64,000 bases of DNA from Varroa destructor (taxonomy: Eukaryota > Arthropoda > Arachnida > Mesostigmata > Varroidae), in contig NW_019211454.1 of assembly GCF_002443255.2 (NCBI RefSeq), forward strand, positions 36,739,877-36,803,876. The letters run 5' to 3'. Numbering within the stretch: the first letter of the stretch is position 1; each line of letters begins with the position of its first letter. Positions 1-13,600 of this stretch are shown piece after piece. Position numbers and translations under genes: made by a program. The notes under the pieces were generated by a model. It saw nothing but the letters and a program-made list of their open reading frames with translations, ran no database searches and was not told the origin of the DNA.

Positions 1-2844
1 GCCAATGGTACGGCTGTTAAATAACGACGGCACGCTACGACTGATTAGAGTCGAATCAAAAGAGAACGGGTAATCATTAAAAAGGACATACCTAACTAGC
101 TAGAACTAAGACCTAATGGTTAGCTAGGTGACCATCCCTTCGATGTAATCGTAGACCGATTTCCCAATAACTGCTATTATGTATTGCAGAGACTGACAAC
201 GCCGTGTCGTCTTGTGTTTAGCGCGCCATGGTCATTTATATTCATGCTAAACCATACGTCGAGAAAGGGCTCTCTGAACGTACCTACTGCCAAGGCTGAA
301 CGGCACGAAGAATATGTTAATCTAATACGATAGAATTAGACTACCATGGCAATGTGACATAAAACGTGTGTATTTACATAAAGGGTTAACGCGTAATAGG
401 TGCCCACCTGGCCTCTGAACGCATTCAATCGATATCGCTGCATATAAGGCGTCACCGAGTTCACGGGTAAAACGATTACGGAGATACCGTTTCCTCGGAA
501 TATGATCCGTAAAGGCCTCATATCTTAATCAAGGTAAGATTTGATCCGACTGAACAAAAGCATGCCGTTTGATGCTAATGCTATAATTGCCTCAATGGCT
601 CAGGACAGCGTCCGGACTATCAGAACAGGCCGACACAGTCGCTGAATGACGATCAAAATAGTTTACCTATCGCCGTTGTCCGACTGCACTCACAGACGCT
701 GAGGTGTTTATCCTGTCATTGCGCTTCATCTTGATGCCCTTCTGTTTAGCAATCACGCCCATACCGGAATTATCTCTACATCTATTCCTCCGGCATTTTT
801 AACTACAACGGTGCAACCAAATTTTGTGGACATGCTGTTATGTTTCCAATCATGCCTTAAACTCTTGCCGTTTCCTCATTGCAGTCAGGAAATCGTTATA
901 AAAATCGAGTGAATTGCTAACCACGTAACCCGCATAGATGGCTTTCATATTTTGTATATCTGTTCGATCATCTTGTGTTACGTAAAAAATTCGTTTAGTA
1001 AAATCTTATCGTCCTGCTACTTGTGATGTGGACGGATTGCCCGCTGTAAAAATTTTAACGCCACATTCGTTACCTGTTTTAGAGGGATGTTTCTTTAGAA
1101 GGATGATTTTCTGTATACTACGATCCTCCCACCAACACTACGTGTGTGGTACTCTGACCGAACAGACTTCGATGGAGTCGCTGCACCCTGTGACCTATTC
1201 GCTGATACTATAAATTTATTAGACATCTGTTGTTGTCGCCCTACAGTTGCTATAGGGAAATCTAGGACTATAGTTTATCGACATCGTTGAGCGTTGACGT
1301 TGAAAGCACTAGGAGAGGTTGTTATGTAGCGGTGTCTATTGTATTTCGTGTTAGTTGGTTCTTCTTTGTCTTTCATTGACAAACGCATTCAACTGTTCCT
1401 ATACCTTCACAACGTCAACGGGCGTAACGTATGTAGCAGACAATCAGCGAGCTAGTCGTGACCCCATTAGGGTATCGAACACTGGCAGTCCTTGTTGTGT
1501 AGCTATAAAGCTGAAAATACATAAAGCTCCCAGATTTTAGTTTTCTGTGACGACGCAGGGATCTCAACTAGCGGGGGTCTCAGCTGAACCAGCATTCAAG
1601 AGCACGCACACTATAAGTAGTTGATCTCGTATTCCATTACACAAAGCACAGGTATCTCCCTCTAGAGTCCAGTCGAGGACCCGACTGTAAAAGCTTTTAA
1701 CTGCACGTTTGCATCTACTCTTTATTCAGTGTCATGCTTAATATCACTATGATTTCAACGTACGACCTGTAACAAGTGTTCATTATATTTTGACCGATCC
1801 GGTTCGACGCCAGAAATGTACGTTTTTTGTAAAAACTATCATTAACTCCGGTAGACTCAAGTGATAGAACATTGCTAAGGCAGGTGGCCTAAGTTTTTCG
1901 CGTTTCCCTTCATTGTGCCTTGTTGAAATGATTTATGTGTAGTGTTTACAAGACGGTCCTCGACGACGACCTCGTTTGTCATTTTACCTTTACCATTGCA
2001 TGCTACATAGGTCTATTCACCACACACACACCTCTCCCGCAACTCTCGTGGCATAACATGTTGGCTATCTCAACCTCGATCATCGCTATAATCTAACTAA
2101 GACATATCCTTTTTTGCCACGCACAGCATGTCTCATGTGTACTCAGTTTTTGAAAAAAAAAGATTGCTAAGGGACAACGCAATATCAGTTGTCATTCTCT
2201 CGGCTATACAACACATTTTTATTAAAGTAGTATTTACATCTTTACATTGCTTTTAAAACGTTCTATTTTTTAACTCTAATAACCGGGTCGGCTAAAGGAC
2301 CCAGAAACTGACGTATTACATTGCTCTTTTTTTTTGGCAATTAACACTATATAGCAACGCGTCTATATGGCTCGCTTCGACTTGGGTCCTGCCGACGCTA
2401 TTGAACATGCACGTGTATGCTGTGCGCAAATTAAAATTGACTCATCCTGCTGAACCTCTCCTTTTGTGTAGTTCGTTATACACTTGACCTTCCGTCTGTA
2501 CAGATCTCGCGAACGGTGGCTTTCAATAGCAGCAGCGGCGGCGGGATGAATAACATCACTATAGTTGGCCCCAACCAATCGCAATCAAGAACTCTACCCC
2601 TCTACAGCTTTTCTCCCCCTGCTAACATCATCATCATTTTCTACCTTCTACGTTTTTCTTGCGTACACACGGGAATCATCGTGCCCCTTTCTATGATTTG
2701 ACTCTTCAATATTTCCTTGTTAACACGATAATAAATCTCTTGATTGAATACTATTTTTTCTTCTGTTGTTTTTTTTATTAGTCGCTCCTCTTCGTCATTT
2801 TCTCTTTTCAGCTACTAGAACATTTCTATGTCGGTAACGACTGT
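1..2844. other. No gene recognised (window start to CRAL-TRIO 3' end)
   Basis: Stops are frequent in all six frames, and the open frames are short and carry no family motif. No tRNA, foldback or tandem array of note was seen. The 3' UTR of the CRAL-TRIO gene probably ends near the right edge. Confidence 0.6.
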
Positions 2845-2850
2845 TTTATT
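2845..2850 (-). promoter_or_regulatory. Candidate polyadenylation signal (AATAAA) of the CRAL-TRIO gene
   Basis: TTTATT on the plus strand reads AATAAA on the minus strand, about 130 bases past the TAG stop. That is a plausible 3' UTR length. The hexamer is common by chance in AT-rich DNA and further copies lie beyond it, so this is only the nearest candidate. Confidence 0.35.
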
Positions 2851-2979
2851 TCTCCATAGCACGTCCACTCTTGTGATCATTACCAGTTGGTCGGCCATGA
2901 AATTTACACCTGTGCGAATCTGATCTATGCAGCTAACGATTCGTACAACTTAAAGAGATACACCATACCGCATCACACA

Positions 2980-3282
2980 CTATTGTCTATAACCAAAGTA
3001 GCTCCTCTCAGCGAACTCTTGCTCGTATTGTACCATCTCATCGAAAAGCCATCGCGAGCTGAACTTAGTACCGGAACCGCTATATTCTTCTGGCAGGCAT
3101 TCCGGATCGATCGTCTTACTCAAGTCCGCAACACATTTGTGCACGAAGAAACGGCTGCGGAGTTTATCCGTTAAGAGGAACTTGATGAGACAGAGCACGT
3201 AATGGAACACCGATGGTACATTGATGAAGTGAATCGCCTTGATCTTGACAGGCAGTGCACCTTTCAGAATCGACGTGTACGC
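2980..3282 (-). CDS. CRAL-TRIO gene, last exon (C-terminal gate and basic patch)
   Basis: The acceptor CTTATTAG ends at 3283. The frame then runs 100 codons to TAG at 2982-2980. It holds the strand KIKAIHFINVPSVF, the helix with IKFLLTDKLRSRFF that acts as the mobile lid in the family, and LPEEYSG, followed by a typical poorly conserved tail ending in SYFGYRQ. The minus-strand reading just upstream (about 3300-3424) is open but lies inside the intron. Including it would break the gap-free match to alpha-TTP, so I leave it out. Confidence 0.88.
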   Translation of the reverse strand, partial: AYTSILKGALPVKIKAIHFINVPSVFHYVLCLIKFLLTDKLRSRFFVHKCVADLSKTIDPECLPEEYSGSGTKFSSRWLFDEMVQYEQEFAERSYFGYRQ

Positions 3283-4629
3283 CTAATAAGTTAAAGGGAA
3301 AAGTAGATAAGAAGACAGAGATCAGCGTTTGAAGATAAAAGGAGCTGTCAATACGCCACAACTGAACGTCTTTCGGAATGCGGAAGTATTCGTAGATCAG
3401 TGCAAACCAGTTAAGGAAAAACAAAACTCTCTTAGCTTGTATGTGTGTGTAAAGGTATTATATAAGAGGTATTAAAACGGCCTCCTCATATGATGACACT
3501 AATGTGATAGGCGGGTATCTTATAGAGGTTTCCTTGACCGAGCGAGCCGTTCAACTCTATTGGAGATTGCTTGCCGCAGGGCAACGACGGGCCAAGCAAA
3601 GGCGGCATTGAGTAAGGGATAGCAAAAACAGGGAGAATACGTAGTGGCGAGTAGGGCAAATGATGTACAAGAGTCTATGTCACTTCTGCTCTTTGTTCTC
3701 CTCGTTGCGCCGCGGGCTAGCGATATTTACCCTAACGACACGCAGATCGCAATAAGGGATGTGACGGGCCTCGAATCCTGATAAATCCATGATCAACGTC
3801 CAGCCCTCATCGGCGTCCAACTTAGCCTTTTTATACAAGAAGTATTCCGCCATGTAGAGGCCCCATGTAAGGTAGTCGGCTAAGACATATTTCTCCTCCT
3901 CAGGTACCCAGTCTCCTTTACGCCATGCTGAAATAAAATAAGGTCAGCGTTGACAAAATTTCTGTGATTAGAAATATTCCGTTTAGATTATTTATTACTC
4001 TGCTGATAACCTCCTCAGTAAATAAATGTCACAATTAAATAAACGAGATTAGCGCCACTGGGAGCTTAGATAGAAAAAGTAGAAAGTTCCTTTTACCACC
4101 GGAAAAAAATGTAGGCCGCTTGAGTGGCCTTAAATAACACTTGCATCTAAGGTATTCTAAGGTGTGTCGGAAAAAATCAAATCGCTTTGCTTGTAGTAGC
4201 ACTGCCCGTACCCTCTTCGTCCTGCTGCACACAAAGATACAAATTTGTCTATGAAACCAGCTTGTTCCACAAAACTTGAAAAAGCAAAATCAGCGTTTTC
4301 TGCTTACCAAATACCCAGCTGCCGTCAACTTTGTTCCGGATCGGGAACACGGTACAGTTGTTTAATGCCACATAATCTTCCATCCACTTGACACCTTTTC
4401 CCCGTGGCCAGATCTTATCCGGAAACTCTTTACGGAGCTTGTAGTACTTTTGTACGCTGACGAAGGCCGCGTCTACGTCGAATTTTTTGTGCCGTAGAAA
4501 GCACAGGAGAAACGCGTCGTCCGTTTGGCAATGGATTTTATGGTCAATACCATCGAGCTTAATACGTAACTCAGTAAGCGCGCCCTCGTGTTTCGCAAGC
4601 GTCATTTCGAGGTTTGGGTCCTGGTCCAG
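2980..4629 (-). CDS. CRAL-TRIO domain lipid-transfer protein, alpha-tocopherol transfer protein-like (three exons)
   Basis: Exons at 4629-4308, 3927-3731 and 3282-2980 join through GT-AG introns of 380 and 448 bases with matching phases (1 base carried over, then 0), giving about 273 codons; alpha-TTP has about 278. The N-terminal helical part carries DDAFLLCFLRHKKFDVDAAF (about residues 37-56), a typical CRAL-TRIO N pattern. The second exon supplies the core sheet with TLIMDLSGFEARHI. The third has KAIHFINVPSVF and LPEEYSG, both family hallmarks. Across the exon 2-3 junction the alignment to alpha-TTP needs no gap, which supports the splice. Basic residues K186, K188, K213 and R217 fall where alpha-TTP has phosphoinositide-contacting basic residues; the position of its R59 is Val here. 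Family members bind one hydrophobic ligand (tocopherol, retinal or similar) and move it between membranes; the ligand cannot be inferred. The start is unsettled: an in-frame ATG at 4605-4603 would give 265 residues, or a short upstream coding exon may exist. Confidence 0.9.
3731..3927 (-). CDS. CRAL-TRIO gene, middle exon (lipid-binding core)
   Basis: This exon has no long ATG-initiated frame of its own but is clear from splice signals. The acceptor TTATTTCAG ends at 3928 and the donor GTAAAT starts at 3730. Its 197 bases begin with the last two bases of the split Ala codon and then give 65 codons, from WRKGDWVPEEEKYVLADYL to HIPYCDLRVVR. GWTLIMDLSGF is the usual central beta-strand of CRAL-TRIO domains. 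The phase at both ends fits its neighbours. The other two frames meet stops early. Confidence 0.85.
4308..4629 (-). CDS. CRAL-TRIO gene, first recognised coding exon (CRAL-TRIO N region)
   Basis: On the minus strand this exon follows TTTACAG, a possible acceptor ending at 4630, and ends at TTTG|GTAAGC with the donor GT at 4307. Its 322 bases encode 107 codons plus one base, the G of a split Ala codon. It covers the helical N-terminal domain and the first strand of the lipid-binding domain (VFPIRNKVDGSW). If the acceptor is not used, the in-frame ATG at 4605-4603 is the likely start and the bases upstream are 5' UTR. I saw no convincing upstream coding exon between 4680 and 5600. Confidence 0.85.
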
Positions 4630-7600
4630 CTGTAAACTAAAGGCCGAGTCTTGAGATTTGAAAAAGACGTACACAGATCAGTCAGTATATTTCCTATGAT
4701 CATTGCTATTGCGTAATTTAATCTACGATTTTAGACCGCGACTCACTAAAATGTTGAGTACGAGATTAATGCAATATTGCCAGATACTGTCATTCAACTG
4801 AGAAGTAAGAGTTCTGATGATTTGTTTATTACATGGTGTGCTAAAAATAGCAACCTATAATAAACTGTTATTCAACAAGCATAAAAGTTGTACTTAGTTA
4901 CAAACAAAACATTAGCGCAGAAAGATATCCACGGCCTGCGAAGGTTAACACAGACGGAACTAATTATTGTTTTAGCTAAAACTAACTTAAAAACACACGT
5001 ATCTGGCTGATGATAAAGGTTCAAAATAGGTTGCATTTTTTATTACACCTTCTATTGCCAAATGAAGTTCTTTTAATTTTAAGGTATTCGGAACGTAATA
5101 CAATCCGTCATAAGCTCTATACTTATTGTTTACCTAATTATAATAGTATGAGCAATAATCACGCTAACTTTAGCTTGCAATATAGAATTTCGTTCAGTAG
5201 AGTTTTTCGTGGAGTATTAAATACATCGCGTTAGATATTCAATAACAATGCTTAACATAACACACCCATTACGGTCAGGACTTACCAAAAAGGCACTTTA
5301 ATTGTTCTATAGCATTTCAATACGTTAAAACTCTCTGGGGCATTGACGGGCGGGGAAAAGAAGTGGAACGCGTAAGAGACAATCGTTTTTTTTTCGTCAT
5401 CAATAATGGCTTGCTTATGCTTATTAAACCGTGCCTTTTACATGAGCTGACTACTCGACGCGGAGAGAAGAAGCATCGCCTGGCCCATAGTCTTTGACCT
5501 AACCTAATCAGCAATTCCTGTATTCTTGTTAAACTGTGAAACTTGCGTAGCTAATGGACTCCTGGCCGGCTGACTGGTAAACTACAATTGCTATCATATC
5601 AAATGCGATCACAAGATTATCAATTGCAATTAATTAGGTTCCTTCCGCCATTCAGTGGCCTTCACCGTTTGCCTCCTTGAGTAAAACAGAGTGCAGAGGA
5701 AAAGCCCGACGCAATGCTCAAACTGGAGAGACCGGTAATCGAGATACAACATTTTTCCTCCTTTTCACAAGCATCTATGGGTTCACATCTCTTTCTCATC
5801 TATTTGTGGTTAGATAGAAGCAGGCAGGACCAGTGCAAGGTCCGGCACGACAACACGCCCGGCCTAACACGAATCAGCTGAGAGCTAGGAAAGCATAGAA
5901 GCTAAATGTGCTGTTTTTGTATCTGGAAACTAGACCTAGGTCACGAAACAAAGCATAGGTCTACGCTGGAGTAAGCACAATTAGCTCTCCTACCCTTTAA
6001 TAGCATAATGGCGGTTTACCTTACGAGCAATATTGTAACGTAGAAACCACTTTGACGAGGCAGCGTTCAAACGTTTGTCACAACGTTTGACAAATGATAC
6101 TTCGTATTTGACGGTCATTTCATACCGGTGCTTGAAACAGCAGCTGGGCCAGCAAGAGCAGTGTAAATTATTGTGTTTGTTTGTTTGTTCTGTTCAGGTT
6201 CGATGCGCGCAAGCAGTGAGCCTAATCGATGCCAGGTAGTCATGATAGGGAAATATCGATATCTCAGTAAGCCAATTGATATGTTCCTGTTCTATCTGCT
6301 TGCGATGCATCTTGCGTTTGGCATCGGCCGGTGCATTATCTTACCAGCGAGGCTGGTAAAACTAGACAAATAACTAAACGAGCAAACTGAAAGTATACTG
6401 CTTTGTTACTACGACGTATACTTACTTACCCAGCGACGACGGTCCATTGAAATCCTGCGAAGCATCGCAGAACTCTGAATCGCTGAGTAATTCTGTATCC
6501 ATATTTGCTATACATTCACCAGCAGCGCTGTATGTACTATTGTTATCAGGGCTGGCGTCACCACTTCGGTCAACTGCAGCCAACTCGTTTCTCGAGTGTT
6601 AAGGAGAGGTTTGAGATAATGAGATAAAATACACGTACCGAGCAAGGCACATGGGAGCACTCGTCATCCAGCTAATAACCGTTACAGGGGAGGCAAGTGC
6701 TCGATTATGATTTTTATCTTCTTGTTCTGTTCTCCTTTCTTTTTACCTTTTTGAAATAATTACATCTTTACGTCGAGCTATTAACAGTAATAGTATTTTG
6801 CCTACGGGTTCACATGAACGGCTGCACATCACTATGATGTATTCTGATAGGACTATTCTATTTACTGCAGTTTGCCATCACTTGACTAAACTCAACAGCT
6901 AACGCGCTATTTTGATGTTGTCATTGTTACTATCTACGATAATGCGAGTCGTACGCCTTCGACGCGTCTTGGCTTTTTCCCTTCTCAAATTGATGACGAA
7001 AAAGATATTGCCCCAACAAGCAGTCGTTGCAGTTTTCGATTGTCCGCGAGTCTGATAACTAGTGTCTTTATGGCAAAACTTGTGCTGGATCTTCCTACGA
7101 CACGCAGAAGGCCAAGATTACATCTAAGCGTCGTAAATCTTCTGCTGCTGTTGTAGCTGCCGCTTAATTTTCCATTTTTGTTATGCAACAAATAAATGCA
7201 CAATGGAGAGAGAAAACATCTGCATTGGTAGTCCGAATTACCGCGAATGAGGGCCGGTCAAGTGTACAGCGCGGTCTGTGGCGTCACGATATGAAACTCA
7301 AATGTCAGTTTTCGTCAGTGAAGAACACGTCCGCTGCGTGTGTTCGTTATTCTTCGAACAAGCTTGAATTGATGGGCTAAGTTGATCACCAATCGTAAAC
7401 AACACTCGGTGCGTTTGACGAATTGACTTATCGTCTCTTTCCGAGGACGACAACGGGTCCTTTAAGAGTCAACGAATCCGACAATCAACAGGCCACTGCT
7501 GCTTTTGCAGCTAGTACTATTGCTGCCGCAGCTGCTGAAGCAATCAACTGCCAGCCAGGTCTATTTCAAGCTGGCCTGATTAGGTCCGATCGATCTTGGA

Positions 7601-10600
7601 CAAAGCAAGTTGCCACCGTTGAACTTATTGCGTCATCAACGCCGCAGCGTTCACAAGTACCGCCGCGCGTTGAAGCGATTAAGACCGCTATTAGTTGCTA
7701 CTGTGTTACCATACAATGTCTGCACTATGGCTTTCGTCACATTTGCCACACTGATAAAGATTGGCGAAAGATTGCTAAGAGACTAACGGACGGGCAAGCA
7801 AAGAGCTGTTATTTTGCTGCCACTTTTTCGATCTGTGTGGGCCGGGTAGGAAGGCCCGTCTAGTTAGTCCACTTGCGTGTCAGTAGTTCGATGTTGAGTT
7901 TAAGGTCATCGCTTCTTGAGTTCGAGGTGTTGCTCCCTAGACCATTGGGAGTAAAGTGTAGTTAGCTTAGTCGACAGGCGAGGGTCCATACCGCACCTTG
8001 AGGGGGAGGGCAGGAGAGGTCGACAAAAGGACTTTTACCCTTTCCTTTTTCCCAAGGCTCCAAAGAAAGAGGCCCCTCGGACCTATCCCGAGAGCAGTAT
8101 ACGTCCTTTTTTCGAGACATGCGGAACGTGTCGAGCGCACGTCCTCGATATGACGAGAAGCCTATGAATCTTGTGCAAGAAGGGCTTACCTTAGTGCCAC
8201 GGATAGTGGTCGGCCGCAATCGTACTAAATCATGCAACTAGCCAATGTCGTTGAGAGTATAAAGGGCGTTCACTTACCTTGAGTTCGACGTTGACTGGCA
8301 TAGGCAGAGGCACCAGCAAGAATTTAAAGCAAACGGGTCTGAACTCTCACTCAATGATTGATACATTTGGCGCGGAGAGTGAGACCAATCAGATGCGATC
8401 TATAAATAGCTTCACGATAATCGAATAAGATCTAGGTTAATCTCAAGCGATTCTGTGATCTCTATGATAATTGGATGAAGTGACCCTTCGGTCAGTTATT
8501 TTGTCCATGAAAGAAGCGCCCGAAAAGCTTTTTGGATCTGGGGATCTAATAGAATTCAGCGTGCAGACAAATTTTAAGCGGTACTACATCTGTAATGCAG
8601 CAAGTGCCGACGGCAGAAAGCGACCCCTAGCTCTTTCAAGAAAACGTCAGTCATCATTAGTTAAGCAAAGTTTAACGGACCGTTTACACATGCATTTAAA
8701 AGACGTTTATTGTCAAAGCCCAAGGCAGATGTGCTTTATTTCTGATCTTGCCACGAGTATGTAAAAAATTATAGCATAGCAGATATTTGTTATGAATTAG
8801 ATTTGAAAATTTCATTTACGTAAAAAATCTGAGGTAATACATGCATCTCAGTGTATGTGCTCAAAAACAGATTTCATCAGGTACCCTTTGGACTTCTGCG
8901 AATCGTGTATTAGCTTTGCCTTTATCTAAGGAAAACGAGAAAGCGAGTTGAGCACAATCTACAGCTCCCGCACCTAACCTAATATATTGAAGTTCACTGG
9001 AAACTGACTCATGTTTTTCAAGAGGTCGACTAAAACCTATGGAATTTTACTTCAGCTTGAAGAAACAATGTTATTCATAGCGTTTGAAAATAGAACTCAA
9101 CTCCTGCCCAATTTTGACTTATACATTTTAATAATGTCGATGAGTCGAGACCATTCAAAGTTAGCAAAAAAGACAATTCCGCTGGTTGAACAGTCTAAAT
9201 TGTTTCTTGTGATTTCTAAATCGAGCCATACTATGTTTATTCCATTACATTAAAAATAATGGCTTCTTATAAAACAAAATCCATATTTGCCATATTAAGA
9301 ATCCAATATTAAGAAATTTTAAAGCTAACCTCACTTTCTTTAATTTCGCTTTTAACAAGCTTTCATAAGCATCAGTTAATGCCACGGACTCCGATTCATA
9401 AGTGAATGCATGCCTTACTGCTCAAAATAGCTAATTATGCGAAAAATTCCCGATACGAAAATTCGATCTATTTACCTCTGATCTAAAAGGAGCTAGAAAA
9501 AAAAATTTAGTCCTGTAGGCCTGTAAATTTAGGCCAATTTAGTCCTGTAGTGGACGTTTTAGCTGCAAAATCAGCTACACAGAATCGCCTAACGCATATT
9601 AAGTGTTCGTACAAGCAACCTAAGTATGAAAAACTTACTCCAATTTTCAAATTTACGATTAATGAACTTTTAATCTAAGGTCTGGTGTGCTCATGACAGT
9701 TAAACTTGAAGTTCTCCAGAAACATAGACAAATATAGTACGCATAAGCGAGGAATACAATAAGATCTAAAAAGTTCGTCTAGACCCTTAATGTCGATTTA
9801 AGATGTAACTACGTTTGGCGAGCTTCGAAGCCATTCCACACCGTACCTATAATAGGATCAATTTGAGCCTGCTGCAGATAGAACCTATTTTGTAAGCATA
9901 TTGGCATCAACAACTACCCTTCGAAATGAAAAATAAATGTTTAGTCATAATTAGATTTTCTGTAAACAGCACGTTTTTTTTAGTAGTATGTTTATCAAGC
10001 CATTTACTTCGTCTATGATTGGATTTACATTAATGTGACATAGAACGGCCATTGTCTGACATGAGTATTAAACAGTTTCACAAACGTTAAAATGCCATTT
10101 TGTGATTTCCTTAAATTAATCCCCGGGAGTGCAGCAGACAGAGGTTTCAGCCGTCTCTCGTAACGTTACAAGAGAGCTTGCGTATGAGACGTATCCGTTG
10201 CAGAAAGATAAAAACCAACCCCTAGCCTGAACTACGCTTATTTAAAACTAAAATTGCCTACTCTATGCAGAAAACACCATAGATTGGTCGCGTTGAATGC
10301 TATATCCCAATAAATCCAGGTTAGCTGTTTCAATTTCGTTGAAATATACCTGATTTGTCTTCTATGCGGGTAAAAACTTGGAAGAGTGATGACTCGATGA
10401 GACTGTGATCAATAAAGACTGCCTTTCACATCGCATCAAAACAGACGGCCTATCAAGAACGCAGTATTTTATGAACGAACCGTTTCCACGTAGACGGGAG
10501 TACAAGTAAAAATAATCCACTTCATCCGTCCATTGTAGAATATAGATTTACGCCGCCTCAACCAGTTATACATTTTTCTGCTACAACTTATATAGCATTT

Positions 10601-13600
10601 ATACCCTATATTGTTGAAGCTTTAACAGACGCTTTGTCTTCATTAACTATCATTGGTGCAGGTGCAACAACGCTAGTTGATACGGCTGAAACTTGCATCA
10701 CAGGGTAACATATGATGCCTAGGCAAATTCTAAGTTCTAATCTAGCTTAGCCGTAGCAAAAAAAAATCACGTAGGTTATTTGTAAAGCAATAATATCTCT
10801 AACGTTGTTATACTCTGACATTTTTTTTTATGTGTTCAGGATAGCCAAAGGAGTACCTGACCGCTGCAGTTAGATGCGTGTATGAGGCAATCATCGCACG
10901 CAATAGCATTGAGTTTCCATTACCCAGGAATCTCGTTGCAGGAGCATTCGTTCTTGCTTTACTCCATTTGTAGGACAATGCCAATGGAAGACGGTCATGG
11001 CCACGTTTCGTCATGTAATTCATTCGAGTCTCAATGCTAGCGCAATACGCCAGACATGCTCTCACAGGCGTATAAAGTTTAAAATGTACCACCTGTATCA
11101 AATCATTTGTTGGGAAGATCTGACATCATTCAGATGTACACGTCGCGTACTATTGAAGGTCTTCGGTACATACAACGTACAGATATCAGCCCTCGTAACG
11201 TATGCTTGTGGCAACATAGTTTATCATAGGGTAAACGAAATTGAATAGCTAGATCTATATCTATTTGATAATGTGCGGGGTTTTTCGTGCTCATTACAAG
11301 ATAAATGAGGACAAAAAGAAGAAAAAAGTATTCGGTGAGTCTATTTACTGCTGAATCACAACGATTTCTCCAGAGAATCAATCAAATCTAAAATGCTGGA
11401 TGACATATTAAACCTATTTCGGAGAAAAACTAAATACGGTGTTATTTAGCATCATAGCACCCTTGCAATTATATAGCCGAAAGCGCTATATAGGTACGTA
11501 GCTCAACAACTTAAACTAATACTATTTGTCGATAGGTGGACGTTTCGAATATGTAGAAGAACAATAGAACTTCCATATGAACGGCTCCAACTTCAAGCTC
11601 AAAAATGTAATGAAAGCTATATATACACTCAAAGTGAGACCACGATCTATTTAGATGTATGGTATTTGATGCCATAAAAGCGTTTTTCATCCTGACCCTC
11701 TGGGGACATCTCCAACAAAAATAATAGAGCTACTAGAAGAAAAGGCACATCAAATTTAGAACAGCTTTAATGGGAAAATTCCTATATCATTTCATGATTG
11801 TTACTATTTTATGTACCATTGTGAACCTGTCAAGTTAGTAGTTCGCTGGCAGCCGGATGAAGCAAACGTTTTTTTCATACTCATGGATTATTTTACTTCA
11901 TTACCAAGTGACAATATAGAAACATACTTTCTATTAACTTGCACAATTGACAAAGTAATCACAGGCGTCAGGGCTCATCGTAGAAACTGGGTCCCGGTCA
12001 CTGTGCATGTAAAAGCCGTGCTGTAACAGGCTCAAACTATTTAATGAGGATCAGCGCCTAATCAGGATGCAGCTAAGTAGAGTCGTCAGCGTCCGACGTC
12101 ATTCATTACAGAGACGTCATTCAACGTCCTGAAATGTTTTGCTGCAGCAGGTGATGATCGGTATTAGATTGTGCATACGGGTGTATAATTTCGTAACATA
12201 CTGGCAAAGAATTTAGCCATCAGGTCGTTGTTATCAATTTGACCTAATCATGTTAAACTCCCTTAAACCTAGCAGTTTGCCGGGATATTCGAGTTGCTCG
12301 TTACACGGTGCACGATACGGGCAGTAAAAAACCTATTATGTTCTAGTAGAGACTCTTCACCTATTTGTTGACAGTGTGAAACGACTCAAAGTGGTTTCTC
12401 AAGCTCACTTTCTATTCCTATTTGAATCATGGCAATTTACAGGCTGCCCGAGATCGATCGCATGCAACAAGCTTGTACCCCCCGAATGTTCACTCTAGAC
12501 TGTATCATGCGCCAGGGGTCCACTTGTTTCAGAAAACGATAGGATAACGCGCATAGATATGAAGCTACTCGATATTAGTCAAAACATAGTTGTGTGAATG
12601 CTCTTAATGTAATTGGTAGTACGTTTTTGTGCAGTTGTTGTCTAGCTGCAGGGCATAGCTATGATCTGGCGGCCTTTTTTTGAAATAAACGGACCCCTTA
12701 AAAAAAGAAATAAATGTTTTAATTTTCTATGTCCGGCCTTTAATTTTAGGTGTTGTGTTCGAGGGCTGTCCTACAGTCCGAAGCGAAGTGTGTCTGTCTC
12801 TGTTTTCGAGTGTAGACGTCGCGAAGTATTTATTAGACAAACACGTTACTCGTACGTCGTCGCAAGAACGGGCGCACAAAACCCGCTGTGCACAACAATC
12901 GGACTTGAAAAGAAATTACAAATTGCGGTATTTTGACTATGGGTTATTTTCATTCCTTCGATAATATTTCAGCCGAAACAGCGCCGGCTTTCGAGTTGAC
13001 GCATGGAAACCCAGTCAATGTTATCACTAGGACGATCAGTACCTTGTCTATTATATAGCTGAGTCTAAACATATCTAGATGCTGAGAATATGCGATATTC
13101 TTCTTGGCGTAGTTACAACATGAATGACCGGGCCTAGCATAGGCACTTCACGCAATCGTTTAGTGTTTACCACGTAAAGTCATGCACCGTGCAACCAGGT
13201 CTGCTTTTCTACCCCCAATCACACCGTCCCCTTGATCTTATTCTCTAAACTTCAGTGCTATTCGATAGCAGACAAGGGCCAGGACCAGCGAAAAGTTCTC
13301 AGCTGTTGTCTCTACCTCGGCGTCGGCTGTTCACATGGTGACTCTAACAAGCGACACCATGCACTAGTCGGTAGTGTAATTAATTATCGCGTGAAACTTT
13401 TGGCGAAACTTTTTTTTTTAATTATCTCCTTTGGCATCCAGAAACCACTATTAGTGATGACAGCAGAAGCAGGCGGTAAAACAAAAGCAGTGCTTGCTTA
13501 AATAGGCCGAAGGCTCTTAAAAATCAATCTTCAGTTAACAAACATTTGAAAACAAAGACGACGAAAGGCCTTGCGTTGTGCTATATATTTCGTTTGTTTA

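Noticed and set aside
7423..7863. 146-codon plus-strand frame with an Ala run
   Set aside because: The Ala run comes from GCT/GCA-rich DNA. The rest shows no family pattern and the frame does not start at an ATG.
10158..10182. Near-palindrome CTCTCGTAAC / GTTACAAGAGAG
   Set aside because: Imperfect, with inserted bases in one arm, and no gene nearby to give it meaning.
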